Assembly (NCBI GenBank): GCA_910591455.2
Contig: OU342816.1
Coordinates: forward strand, 19,477,702 to 19,541,701
Source of the DNA: Pholis gunnellus
Taxonomy: Eukaryota > Chordata > Actinopteri > Perciformes > Pholidae
Reading direction: 5' to 3'
DNA length: 64,000 bases
Shown: in pieces, positions 1-10,569 of the stretch
Position numbering within the stretch: position 1 is the stretch's first letter
How the letters are laid out: each line of letters starts with the position of its first letter
The notes under the pieces: generated by a model
Databases searched by the model: none
The model's input: the letters and a program-made list of their open reading frames with translations, nothing else
Told to the model about the DNA's origin: nothing
Translations under genes and position numbers: made by a program

Positions 1-540
1 ATCTTGGCACCTACAGTTTGGTTCTTGAAGGTCACTGTGGTTTGGTTCTTGAACTTTGCTTTATCAGATTCACCTTGTCGTAATGCATTGTAAGATGTTA
101 TAGGGTTGCAAACAATACTAGCTTCCATTGATAGGAATGTTACAAAATAACTAAAGCTAGGGAATCTTCTGTGTTCCAGTTGGTATTGTGTGGCCCTTCG
201 GTTCCATCTGATACTTAACCAATCAGGTAGTTTTGCAGTCAGCTTTTGATTCTCCATATTGTCATTAAGAACCTTTAAACTCTCATTGTGAGCAATAGCA
301 GATTCACAACTACGTAAATAGTCCACAAATTCTCTTAACTCAGCACTCTCCCTAGAGGCTATCTTTGGCCAAGCATGCAGTTTGTCTCGGAAGGCTTTGG
401 CAATGACGAAAGGCTCGCCATATCGTTCGTTGAGCACGTCCCATGCTGTGCGATATGAATCTTCTGAATCAATCAGAAAATGACCGTCTATAGCCTTTTT
501 ATCTGCTCCTCCCACGTACTTCAGATAACGGTTCTTGAGT
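1..540 (-). pseudogene. Pao/BEL retrotransposon gag-like ORF (DUF1759 type), partial
   Basis: Read on the minus strand, about 178 codons are open from 538 to the window edge. Recognisable segments include LKNRYLKYVGGADKKAIDGH, FLIDSEDSYRTAWDVLNERY and ELREFVDYLRSCESAIAHNE, and a later segment reads LPDWLSIRWNRRATQYQLEH. This is the DUF1759/Pao gag-like domain found near the start of fish BEL/Pao polyproteins, which assembles the retroelement particle. In the same frame there is a stop at 539-541, so the N-terminal part is broken or lies in another frame. The open frame runs off the window at base 1, so more of the element, perhaps including protease and reverse transcriptase, may lie outside. 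It is not a host gene. Family assignment is from memory of the conserved motif and is fairly confident; intactness is unknown. Confidence 0.8.
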
Positions 541-979
541 CATGGTTCGGATCATTTTTCGGATCAACAAAGAAAAGGGGAGGAGTCAAATATAACTCGG
601 CTTTCCATTTATTCATTAAAGAACTTCAAGAACACTTAAAGCAAAGACCTTTGGGCTATAGCCTTGCATAAAAACAAAAATAATGTCCAATTTGAAACAA
701 AATGAAATAAACAAAAATAAAACATTCAAGAATACTCAACTCTGTTAAGTTTAAGTGCAACATGAGGTATGTTGATACCCTCGTCCTTTGATCAATATTG
801 AAAGAAAGAAACAGCCAGTGAGCTAGCTTACACTGTTTCAACTGAACTGAACTACTAGGCAGCAACTTGGGTCTATGTTTACTTCCTGTCAAGTTAAGTC
901 ATTCAAATACACAATAATGTTTACCATTACTGTGACATTATTTTCAAAAAGATGAGAATATCTCCATTGTTTGGGTAGA

Positions 980-1987
980 GGGTAGACCAGGGGTCGGCAA
1001 CCTTTACCATCCAAAGAGCCATTTTGTCCTATTTTCCACCAAATAAAATTTGTCCGGAGCCGCAAAAGCTATTTGATGTCACAGTTTATAAAGTTTTATA
1101 TATAGTTATTTATACAACAACTATAGTTTGTTGTATTTATGAAATTATAGAACAAGAATAAAGACACTTGTTGACATTTTATTGCTATTTTACGTGTTAT
1201 AACAATATCAAACTCTTATGAAGAGTTTGCTGCAGCAGTTGAGGAATCGCTCTTTTTCGCTCATCTCCAGCGTGATAGTTTCCAGCAAATGCTGTGTGTT
1301 TGTTCTGGAAGTGTCTATCAACATTACATTTTTTGTTGTTTGCAAATTTCTCGCCACATATCAAGCATACAGGTAAGCCAGCATCATTGGCAGTGAAAAT
1401 AAATGAATACGTCCACGCACAATTAAACTCTCTATTTCCTCTGTGACTTTTCTGTTTTTGGATTTATCCATCGATAGTTTACCGAGGGCGGGGCTCTGCA
1501 GATCATGATCAGGCGCCTGCAGGGAAAGGCTCTTGACAGAGACGTAAGATGCAAGTAGCGGATCGCGTAGCGCGGCTGCTTTTGAATATATTACTATTTT
1601 GCTCGACAGGGTTCGAATCCAGGTTGATGCGATCTTTCCATAAATATATTTTCTTCAATGTATTTCCTTATACGTGGCTGTGATGTAGTGCTCACTTATA
1701 CAATCGTAATCCCCGCAATATATATGAGATGTGGCTTTTAGATCTCCAGCAATATGTTTGTGAATGTGTGACGAATCTGGCAACAGAGGCAGAAAACAGC
1801 TGCTGCTGTTCCGCGAACACAACACAAGCACGGAAGGGAAACCAGTAGGACCGGCACCCACTGCATGCCCAGTGTACGTGAATAGTCACGTGATATTCGT
1901 TTTCAGGCATTTTAGTCTGGACGGAGATCATCTCGAAAACGATGCTTAAACGCCGAGAGCCGCGGGTTGCCGACCCCTGGGGTAGAC
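980..1987. mobile_element. Complete non-autonomous hAT transposon with 8-bp target duplication
   Basis: The element occupies 988-1979 (992 bp). Both ends carry a perfect 15-bp terminal inverted repeat, CAGGGGTCGGCAACC at 988-1002 and its reverse complement at 1965-1979. The flanks are a perfect 8-bp direct repeat, GGGTAGAC, at 980-987 and 1980-1987, as expected for hAT integration. Internally it carries the N-terminal BED-finger remnant of a transposase on the minus strand, and its right third (about 1850-1953) is nearly the same as the right end of the Harbinger-like element at 29-30 kb. No DDE catalytic region is present, so it would depend on a transposase in trans. The perfect flanks suggest a fairly recent insertion. 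Confidence 0.9.
1205..1425 (-). pseudogene. hAT transposase N-terminal BED-finger fragment
   Basis: On the minus strand the reading WTYSFIFTANDAGLPVCLIC is followed by GEKFANNKKCNVDRHFQNKH. This gives a C-x2-C pair (CLIC) and an H-x4-H pair (HFQNKH), the pattern of a BED-type zinc finger in hAT transposases and in host ZBED/FAM200-like genes derived from them. A continuation containing GDERKRAIPQLLQQ follows. The rest of the transposase (dimerisation domain and catalytic residues) is absent from the 992-bp element, so the fragment is probably non-functional in transposition. It may have been transcribed as an internal part of the element, but no promoter is evident. Confidence 0.8.
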
Positions 1988-2695
1988 CTTTCTGTGGTGA
2001 CTGGGATATTGCTATTGGGCCTGTCTAGCTTCCACTCTACTGCTTCTGTCAGCACCTGCCCCAGGTGTGTGTCTGTGTGACTCTCAGAGGGGACGTGTCT
2101 ACAGCACCGGACTATGAATCTCCACTCCGCCGTGGTGAAAGCGGTCACAGTCTTTTCCTTTTCAGGCCTGGAGCAAGCTTCATACTGAAGTGGGTGCGTG
2201 AGTGGATATCGTAGCGTGGCTCAAGCATTTTAACCAGATTTTGAAATCCTTTGTTTGCCACAACGGAGTGTCCCCCGTCGCTGACAGACGGGATGGTGGC
2301 TCTTCATATGTGTGTACATGCATGCCGATGTATTGCCGTTATCGTATGTCTTTCTCTTTAAACAACGCCTACATACCGTAACGGTTTTGTCCACCACCCT
2401 TATCCGTCATTATAAAACTTGCGACTTAAATGACGCCGGGAGCTTCTGCAGTTTCTCCGCTCGCCATGACTTTCACCGTTAAATGCTTTTAACCTGCTCC
2501 GTTCAGGTGAACACACTACTGCTTTATATCTGTTCACTGACACTCTGCATTGATATTCGGGAACTTGTTACTTGAAAGGTAACAGCAGCAGTAGAACGTT
2601 ATTACACACTATGATGATTAAACTGTAAAAAAAAAAAATACTCAATTGATCTGCGGTTCACGAGTGATCCGAACCATGAGGGGTGATCCGTTACA

Positions 2696-4410
2696 CCACT
2701 AATTGCTATTTATGCATTACATGACGAGGGTATTTGCATCAGTGTGTTGACTCTGAGCCCTGCAGCCGCGCCGTAGAAGAGTTGAAATACATACACCACT
2801 GATCCTTGCAGCAATCCCTCATCCACTAAATCTCTCTAAAAAGTAAGAATTAGACTTGTTGGTGTTTGAAACTCTGTCAAGTACTAAGTTACTGTTTAAA
2901 GTGTACTGGAAATAACATGTCTACCCTCATCACTGTAACAGGCAAGCTTTACAAGCTAACAGCCATTAAGCAGCTTATCTGGGAAAATGACTGGGAATGC
3001 CTCTGCATTTAATCTCATAGCACATATACAAAAATGAACATATCTAGTGACTAAGTCCTATATTTTCGTTGCTTCTGGCTGCTGATTGGGCATAAATGTT
3101 TAGATGTGTGCTCAGAAAACAATATTCATTCTTTATCAATACTTTATATCATTGTAATCAGGGCTCCAACAGTAAGGGTTGCCAGGCTGCCATTGGCAAC
3201 CATTTTGAGAAATTGGCATTTGGTTCCCATCACTTTTTGACATAATAACAAATAGGGACAGCATAATGATATTTGTTGCATGAGTTATATTTAAATACTG
3301 CTGTTACAGTCAGAACAGAAACCAGACGCTGTACGTAACAATGCTGCACGCGTTCAGAGATGATGGCCAAGCAAATTAAGTTGTTTGACTGTAGTTAAAC
3401 GTTTAACTAACCCGTCAACATCACAAACAAATGGAAAAGGAAATTTGTGAATTCTCGGGAGGCAAAGTATCCCTGGATCTTATACTGCAAAGCATGTCCA
3501 AGACGTTGATAAGTTACGCTTCAAGTTCACCAGTATATGGTAGCACATCCTACAGAAACTAGACAAGCACTGGAGGTTTATTCTTTTTTCATTATTATAC
3601 TGACATATATAACTGCATAGTGTCTTAACTCAAATAGAAAGTGATTAAAAATAGCAAACACATTTTTAGTTTCGGCAACCAAAAGCTTTTTAACTTTTAA
3701 AAGTATTTTTAAGCTTTTTAACTTTTTAAAAGTTAATGTTGAGCCTTATAATGTGTTTATCTTTTCACCAGTGTTCATACACCTTTGAATCCATCACTTC
3801 CAATAAGTTCAAGTTAAAAATAATACAGCCATCTGATGTTGCTTGAGCACAGACAATAACAGTTAAATAGCAACACCAATGATGCCACACACCACCCAGT
3901 TACACCACCTAGTGCTCGGAGGAATATTACACTTTCACACAAATCAAATATGGCCCCTTCTTCATCTGTATCCTGAACAGCATTACTGATTTATGTGGAT
4001 ATGAGCAGAAATGACAAAAAAAAGTGCCAATGGATCAATCAATTAATATTGATCACAGAGAGTGAATGGGAACATTGTTGAGTCTAGCCCCTCTGCTGTG
4101 GAGGGAGGCAGACAACAAAGGAACGGAGAACTTGTTATATGTGGTGATTAATCACCAACCATTGCAGCAATAAGCCAAATTAGGGTCAAGGTCTATGCTG
4201 ATATTTGTATTCGTCAGGTCTTGTAGGGCTGCCAGGAATGTAATGATTGCGTTTCTGCACACCACAACCAAACTGGCAACCAAAAAAATTAAATAGAAAG
4301 GTCTAGAAGAGATAGAAATAGAAGATTCTATGTCATCCATGAAGTGGGACAATATAGTGTAACATCAGCGCTTTGTGTGCAAGGTGTGGCATTATTGTAA
4401 GTAAAAACAA
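2696..4410. other. No gene seen; possible hAT-like relic near 3160
   Basis: AT-rich DNA without a credible coding region on either strand. Around 3160-3240 the text GGGCTCCAACAGTAAGGGTTGCC followed by TGGCAACC phrases resembles the head of a common fish hAT family, but no matching right end was found. The rest looks like ordinary intergenic or deep intronic sequence. Confidence 0.5.
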
Positions 4411-4675
4411 TGGATGGTAATTGGACTGTACTTGCATTGCGCCTTTCTACTCTTCTGACCACTCAAATCGCTTTTACACTACATGTCATTCACAACCATT
4501 CATACACCGATGGCAGGGGCTACCATGCCAGGTGCTGCCTACCCATCAGGATTATCTAACATTCACACCCATTTACAACACCGATGGCACAGCCTTCGGG
4601 AGCAATATGGGGTTAATTGTCTTGCCCAAGGACACATTGACATGGAGTAGCCGGGGATCAAACCGCTGATCTTAA
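4411..4675 (+). repeat. Dispersed fish repeat, copy A
   Basis: The block reads as a familiar teleost interspersed repeat, with phrases such as GACCACTCAAATCGCTTTTA, TACATGTCATTCAC, TTGCCCAAGGACACATTGAC and AGCCGGGGATCAAACCGC. The same family occurs inverted at 59385-59530, as a short inverted piece at 27655-27705, and probably as a diverged form at 54127-54290. The short ORF inside it is an accident of the repeat. Its class (SINE or non-autonomous DNA element) cannot be settled from this window. Confidence 0.75.
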
Positions 4676-6832
4676 GTTTATTCATACACTTATTTTCTAA
4701 GACATGTGGGTGCTTTACTTACAGCCTACTATGCAAATGGGATATTTGCAATTAGAATGAGTTTTAAGCTATGAAATTATTTTTTGCTTAAATAAGTACA
4801 TAGGTCATGTCCCTATAGGCATACATTAATGTCTACAGTTCTATTTTTGGCATTTCGACTCCAAACCTCACCCTCATATGTCATAATTTCTACTATGCAA
4901 TGCGGGGTGTCTTAATTAAAATCTCAATGTCACGCTTTACTTCCAGGAGTCGTCCCTCTCCTGCTGAAGGTCAGTGTAGAACACTTCAAGTACTCTAATA
5001 TATTTTAGTCTGAGGTCAACGTTCAGCTTCAACTTGAGGAGAGATTTCAGGAGGGATTCTGAGATGTTTGATAGATATTCTCCCACAATATGTATCCAGG
5101 ATGTCAAACTGATTCAGCAGTGAAAACAGTAAAGAGATAAAGATAGAAGCTAAAGCTACAGATCAGTTTTAAAGTGAACCACCACATCACCTGGAGATCT
5201 AGAATGAAGACAATGACATTAAGTAACAACAGTGTTCCTCTAAAGCCGGGTAGGTCTTTATTCACTGTTACAATCATAAAAAAAGAAAAAGCAGCATGCG
5301 TTTACATTCAGTTGACCTTTAGTAGATAGCCTAGCATAGAAGTGCTAACGTTAGTTTATAATGTGCTAACGTACTCCGCTAATGTTAGCTCCGTAGGTTT
5401 TTAAGTAGAAACATATACCTCTTTCCAACCTCTCTGGGTAACAAGTATCACTATTCCACAATGTTTAACCAGGACTAGCTCCAAATCCACTAAACCAGCT
5501 TGAAGCCATTAAGAACATCGAAACGATTACATGAGAGTCTAACAAATCAGATTAATTGTGATGGTGTCTTGAGAGCTGGATAAGCAGCAATATGAGTCAT
5601 GCCGGTTCTGATATGAAGCACATCACAAATGTACATACATATCACGTGCTGTGTTCTATACACCTCTACAGTATCTCATGCATTTGTGTCGTAATTGTCA
5701 AACTCTGATGCAGGAGTCTTTATTTTATAAATACTTTGCATACTATACTTTGCACCCCTACCATGGAATAATATAATGCACTCGCTGTCGTTAGACTGGC
5801 AGCTAATTCCATTGAGCTTTTTCAGTAGTGAGTGATCAAAGCTTACACTGAGCCTACTTAGCAGGTTGCATTACCTAATCAAATGATAAAACCACATATT
5901 GTTAAGAGACGGCAGTTAGCCAATTTTACTCACAAAGCCTCACAATTTTAGAAAAGACTTATGTAACAAGAGAGCTGGTAAACACACATGCAGAAGAAAC
6001 AAATAAATAGATCAAACACCACCTATACACCTGTTCTACGGACCAACAAGTCACTCACTGGTGTTCCCCACACCACTTCACCTTTCATACACACTACACA
6101 TACTCCTGGGAGTCCCTTACCTGCATGTCTGATCTCAGAGCACATTAGCATGCCAAAAACATGGCAGTACTGTGGTAACATGAATGGAGCTGGGTGGTAT
6201 CTACTAAGTCTTCAACGATTAGAAACAAAGAGCAAAGGAACAAGCAGCGGGATCAGATGAGACGGAGCAGGCAGCATCAATGAGTGAGAGAAATACTCGG
6301 ATTGTACCACACCGAGGTGGCAAGTTCCCTTTTTCTGTGGGGAAAATGAAAACACCAATAAAAAGCCCTTTGAGTTGATGCAAAGCTCAACGCGTCTCAC
6401 AGGCAAACAGGCGGGACTGAACCGTCAAGAGGGGGGAGTGAAAATGTGCGTCTGGCACAAAGAAGAAGAAAGCAAATGGAGAAAAGTCTGCTGGTGAAAG
6501 TGATCAACACCTTCAGGAACCAATGGGAATGGAAGGAAGATCAGAGGAAAATAGGCCAAACGTGAGGTGTGTGTCCACAAAGATGTGAATAATGTTTGGC
6601 ATACTGTATGAATAGTGTGTGTGTACATGGAGCATTTTTATTTCCAGCATGTTGCACACAGCATTACATAACAAGCAATACCCCACACTGTCACTACCAC
6701 AGAGCTGTGAAGAAGAAGAGCACTACGTCACTATTCCACCAATGCAGTTTCAACAGAGAGGGTGAGAATGTTAAAGAAGAGAAGAGAGAATTACTGAGAC
6801 GTCTTGTCTACATATTGTCACACAAACATTAT
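4676..6832. other. No gene seen
   Basis: Unique-looking AT-rich sequence. The short open frames (for example near 5988-6260 and 6596-6889) have no recognisable domain and no consensus exon boundaries. Probably far-downstream intron of the MAGUK gene or intergenic DNA. Confidence 0.5.
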
Positions 6833-7288
6833 GGGATGCAACTTTTTATGATGCCCATTCATTATAAACATATTTATAATGTGTTGTAATCTACATAGCA
6901 CTGTACAATTATAGTAAAACATATTTTTAATATTCATAACACATCATACAGCATTATATAGGATCATACTCTATTATAATTCATATATATACCTGTATAT
7001 ATATATATATATACTAATATTGTTATTATGCATTATAATTATAGTGTGATTGCTCTAAATGGTCATAGTTTGCTTTAATTAGAGTGAAAAAAATATCATT
7101 AAATCCATGCAAGAACAACACAATATGTAAGCAAACAATGTTCACTTAGAGTCACTCATAATCACATTATTACTATAACACTAAACTATACTAATGATTA
7201 TAAGTAATTGGACAGTGCTATAAGCAGATTACAACGCATAAGTATGTTTATGATGCATTATAGACATGGGCGTCATAGATAGTGTTAC
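6833..7288. mobile_element. MITE with about 80-bp inverted ends
   Basis: The left arm at about 6835-6912 contains ATGATGCCCATTCATTATAA, TTGTAATCTACATAGCACTG and TACAATTAT. The right arm at about 7207-7288, read in reverse complement, gives ATGACGCCCAT, ATAAACATACTTATGCGTTG and TAATCTGCTTATAGCACTGT. Aligned with small gaps the arms are roughly three-quarters identical. The interior is AT-rich and non-coding and includes a short (TA)n at about 7000-7012. This is a non-autonomous DNA transposon; the superfamily is not clear because the target duplication could not be fixed. Confidence 0.7.
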
Positions 7289-7932
7289 TCAACTTTATGA
7301 GATACTGAGCCAACACACATTAACTAAGAACCACCATTAATGACTCGGTATCCTGTGATTATTAGCGGCTGTGTAAATTGCATGACAGTGTACTCTGTAT
7401 CATCAGCAGTAATGGAGGCTCGCCACTTTACCTGAAATAAAAAGCGCCTCCACCAACGTCAGAAGAAAAACAGGTTTCTATAAATTATGATATAAGCTTC
7501 ATGGGAAATGATCAGTGACGCTACGTCACACAGGAAAACCATCAGGTTTAATTAACCGCCATAACAAGATCAGATGTGTGGATCTGTCTGATTACCTCAG
7601 CAGGTACCTGAATGATCAAAATTTGCAGAAAATTAAAAGGAACATCACAAAGCCGAAGAAAAAAATAAACCTTGTGAGTCTTAATAAGTTGGGAAAAGTG
7701 GAGATTTAACTGGATAAGTGAGCACGAAACGCATCCACAAACCAATGATCAGGATATGGACATAGGACATTCACTAACGCTGTGTTTTACACCTTTTGTA
7801 ACTTAAGGCCCACTTCTGACTGAGGACCACCTTCCGAAATGAATTAGAAAAAAACATAAAATGACAAAAAAAGAGAAGAAATAACCTGGGCTATAAATAT
7901 ATGTTATAGCTGTATGAGAGAAATAAATATTC
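7289..7932. other. No gene seen
   Basis: AT-rich sequence between two MITEs. The open frames here have no recognisable motif and no splice-site support. Confidence 0.5.
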
Positions 7933-8307
7933 TGCTTACGAGGGCTGTACCGAATATTATTTTTTACACACAAAGCTTTGACTGAGGTTTTTGAATGAAA
8001 TTTTGAATCTTTTATTTGTGTTATGGTGGTTATATAATGTAATTTAGATTGCTGCTACCCGCCGCACAATACAAGCATTTCTGTTTTTTGACTGCAGTGG
8101 AAATGTTGTTTTTGGAAGTCTAGATGCCAATAAATATATTTTGCTACATAAATACATGTTGTGAATTTGAGAAATCATGAAACCTATTTTTTTCCAATGC
8201 ATTACAGAGACTAAAAAAAATAAGGATAAATAATATATAATTTCAATATCAATATGTGGAATGAAGCTTTGAAGCTTCAAACTATTCGGTACAGCCCTGA
8301 TGCTTAC
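7933..8307. mobile_element. hAT-type MITE with 7-bp flanking repeat
   Basis: The element spans about 7940-8300. It begins AGGGCTGTACCGAATA at 7941 and ends with the reverse complement TATTCGGTACAGCCCT at about 8284-8299, a 16-bp inverted repeat. The flanks repeat TGCTTAC at 7933-7939 and 8301-8307, which fits an 8-bp hAT duplication with one changed base. The interior is non-coding. A diverged internal fragment of the same family, without its ends, appears at about 28840-28980, sharing phrases such as GCAGTGRAAATKTTGTTTTT. Confidence 0.8.
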
Positions 8308-9690
8308 CTTCACCCATCACTGCCTGCCATTATAAATCCAAATTGAGTGTGTTCAGGGTCATATTTCCTCACCACACGCTTTAGAGCGTTTATGGGTGCA
8401 GGGTTGTTGAATAGCTGCACTAATGAGATTATCTAATACAATCCATAATTATTGACAAAAGTTCAGCTCAATTCAAATGTATGATCATTTTGTCATCTGT
8501 GATTGAGCCGTAGTGAACAGCCTGACAGACCACTGTAAGTACTGTAGATCGAGATGTAAAATGATTTCAATGTCATGTAGCAGCTGCAGCACCGGGCTCA
8601 GCTTGTCTTGATGCCACATTAGCTTTGCAGCTAGCTCACACCTAAGGTCAGCTGAGGTTGCTTTAGGCAACAGAGTAGATAGATTTGACCTGGTGTGTAC
8701 CAACACTGTGCACCAAAGCTTTACGACGAAGACACTACGTATAAACTGATGACGGTCAAAGTCATAAGAAAGAGCTTTTTTGTACCAGCAGGTGGTGGAA
8801 CGCACCTTAACTTTGAGCTGTGCATATGTTCCTATGCTTTAAACAATTTTTGGATTCTTCAACATAAACAGGCCCATTAAAAGAAGAGGAAGCATCCTCA
8901 GTAATAAAGAGAATGAATGCACTCCTACAACATGAGGCTCACATTACACTTCTATATGTACTGTTGTGTGTTCCTTCTTTTCTCATTTGGTTTACACTAC
9001 AACATGCATCTTGCTTTGGGAGGTGAGCTCACAGTGGTGGATGTGGGAAGATGCACCAGTCTGCAAACTGAATGTAGGGGGAGGTTTTAAAGATGATGTA
9101 TAGAATATATTTTTGGTTCCAGCCTGCTGTTACCGTGGTAACTGTCCCATCGATTCAGCAGCATTAGTGAACAGAGAACCAAACGAATCCCCCGCCCCCA
9201 ACATTTCATATTTATTTATTTCTTCCCCAGAGAGTGTGACGTTGAGCTGGAGGAGGACGAGGAGGAGAGAGGTTGTTTCGATGAGGAGTGGAGAAGAAAG
9301 GTAGAGGAGGAAATCTGGGGGTGGATGAGTTGGAATGATGCCATGAAACTGTTCAGAAATGACTGAATTTGGCATCCTTAACACAGCCATTGACTTGGCA
9401 CGGCTAAATCTACAGGATACATAGCACCATGTGTACTGAGAGACAACTCAGCAGGAAAGAACTGTCTGAGCTCCACTGCTCCAGGGTCCAGTATTGATCT
9501 AGGCTGAAGCCACTGAATCCATCAGTAATGCAGGGCTGCAATCATTTTTAAATTACACAATATTATATCATTTATATCGTAATAAAATCATTATTATCTA
9601 TTCATCATTTCTAATCACTCATGAATGAATGTTTTTTATATGTTTTCTGCAATTAATATTGACTACATTTTATGTACAACAGAAATATTC
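8308..9690. other. No gene seen; one short purine-rich stretch
   Basis: Intron-like DNA. A GAGGA-rich stretch lies near 9245-9310. No exon with consensus splice sites and a recognisable product was found on either strand. Confidence 0.5.
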
Positions 9691-10035
9691 CGCCCTGGTC
9701 TCCTCTCAGCTCCCACCTGATTTCTCATTCACTACACCTGCGCTCAATCGCCTGCCCCTGGTTTTTCCCTCGACCAACCCCACACATATATACTCGCCTG
9801 TTCCGGGGCCAGATTGTCTTTGTTCTACCCCGTGTGTTCTTCGCCTTCCAGCAGTATTCTCTCGTGTGAGTTTCTATGGTTTGTTAATTTGCCTTGTTCT
9901 CGGTTTTGTTGCCTGCTCCCTGTCGGATTTTTTTGCCCTTACGGACGGCCTACCTGTGCATGACTGCTTGGTGCCTAGTAAAAGACCTTGCCTTCTACCT
10001 CACCTCGTCTCCTGTGTCTCTGCCCCTAGAATCGT
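9690..10035 (+). mobile_element. Solo-LTR-like block, copy 1
   Basis: A pyrimidine-rich block carrying a TATA-like ACATATATACTCGCC near 9784 and a polyadenylation-like AGTAAAAGACC near 9977, followed by CCTTGCCTTCTACCTCACC. This is the usual layout of fish Gypsy-type LTRs (TATA, R region, AGTAAA). It is related to the block at 28082-28498: both contain CCTGCCCCTGGTTTTTCCCT and the CTTGC-CTCACCT-GTCCTGTGTCT series after the poly(A) signal. A 162-codon open frame covers it but has no known domain and is best explained by the low stop density of a C/T-rich LTR. Confidence 0.5.
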
Positions 10036-10141
10036 TAGTTTGAAGAGAAGACTATTTGAACTGCTAGCTAGATTCATTCCTGCAACAGAAAGGCTACTGT
10101 CAGTGAAAACCAAATAAGTGTTAAGCTCTATTGACTAGATT

Positions 10142-10276
<135 letters not shown>

Positions 10277-10569
10277 TTGCCACCATTAATGTGACCTATA
10301 ACGTGAACAATTGAAAAACAAACTTACAATAACTGATGTGTTGTCATGGTTTCTTTGCAACACAGTCACATCTCCAGAAAAATAAATTCACCTGGTACAC
10401 AACATGCAGCTCTACGTAAAGAGGACATACCACAATGTTGCCCAGAATACACAAGCAAGCTGAAACGCAGCAGCAATACAATAACCACGGCTTCCAGCAC
10501 CACCATCCACAAACTATCACCAGAGAGATTATTGCTGGAAGTGTGAAAGCTCTCTCCATTGGCAACCCA

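Larger units (their letters stand above)
600..2695 (-). mobile_element. Possible LTR/5' region of the BEL element, interrupted by a hAT insertion
   Basis: The stretch beside the gag relic ends at about 2693 with GATCCGTTACA, which on the minus strand reads TGTAACGGATC and so begins with TG as an LTR would. A 15-nt motif, TCATGGTTCGGATCA, is present on the plus strand at 540-554 and inverted at 2665-2679. A TATA-like TTATAAAA occurs near 2412 on the plus strand, which does not fit a minus-strand LTR. No second LTR is visible, so the call is inference from position next to the gag relic. The hAT element at 988-1979 sits inside. Confidence 0.25.

Noticed and set aside
4931..5050. Possible exon of the MAGUK gene
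   Set aside because: Neither strand gives consensus splice sites in a frame resembling the first DLG exons.
9629..10117. 162-codon plus-strand open frame
   Set aside because: Covers an LTR-like C/T-rich block with few stops by composition; no known domain, no exon boundaries.
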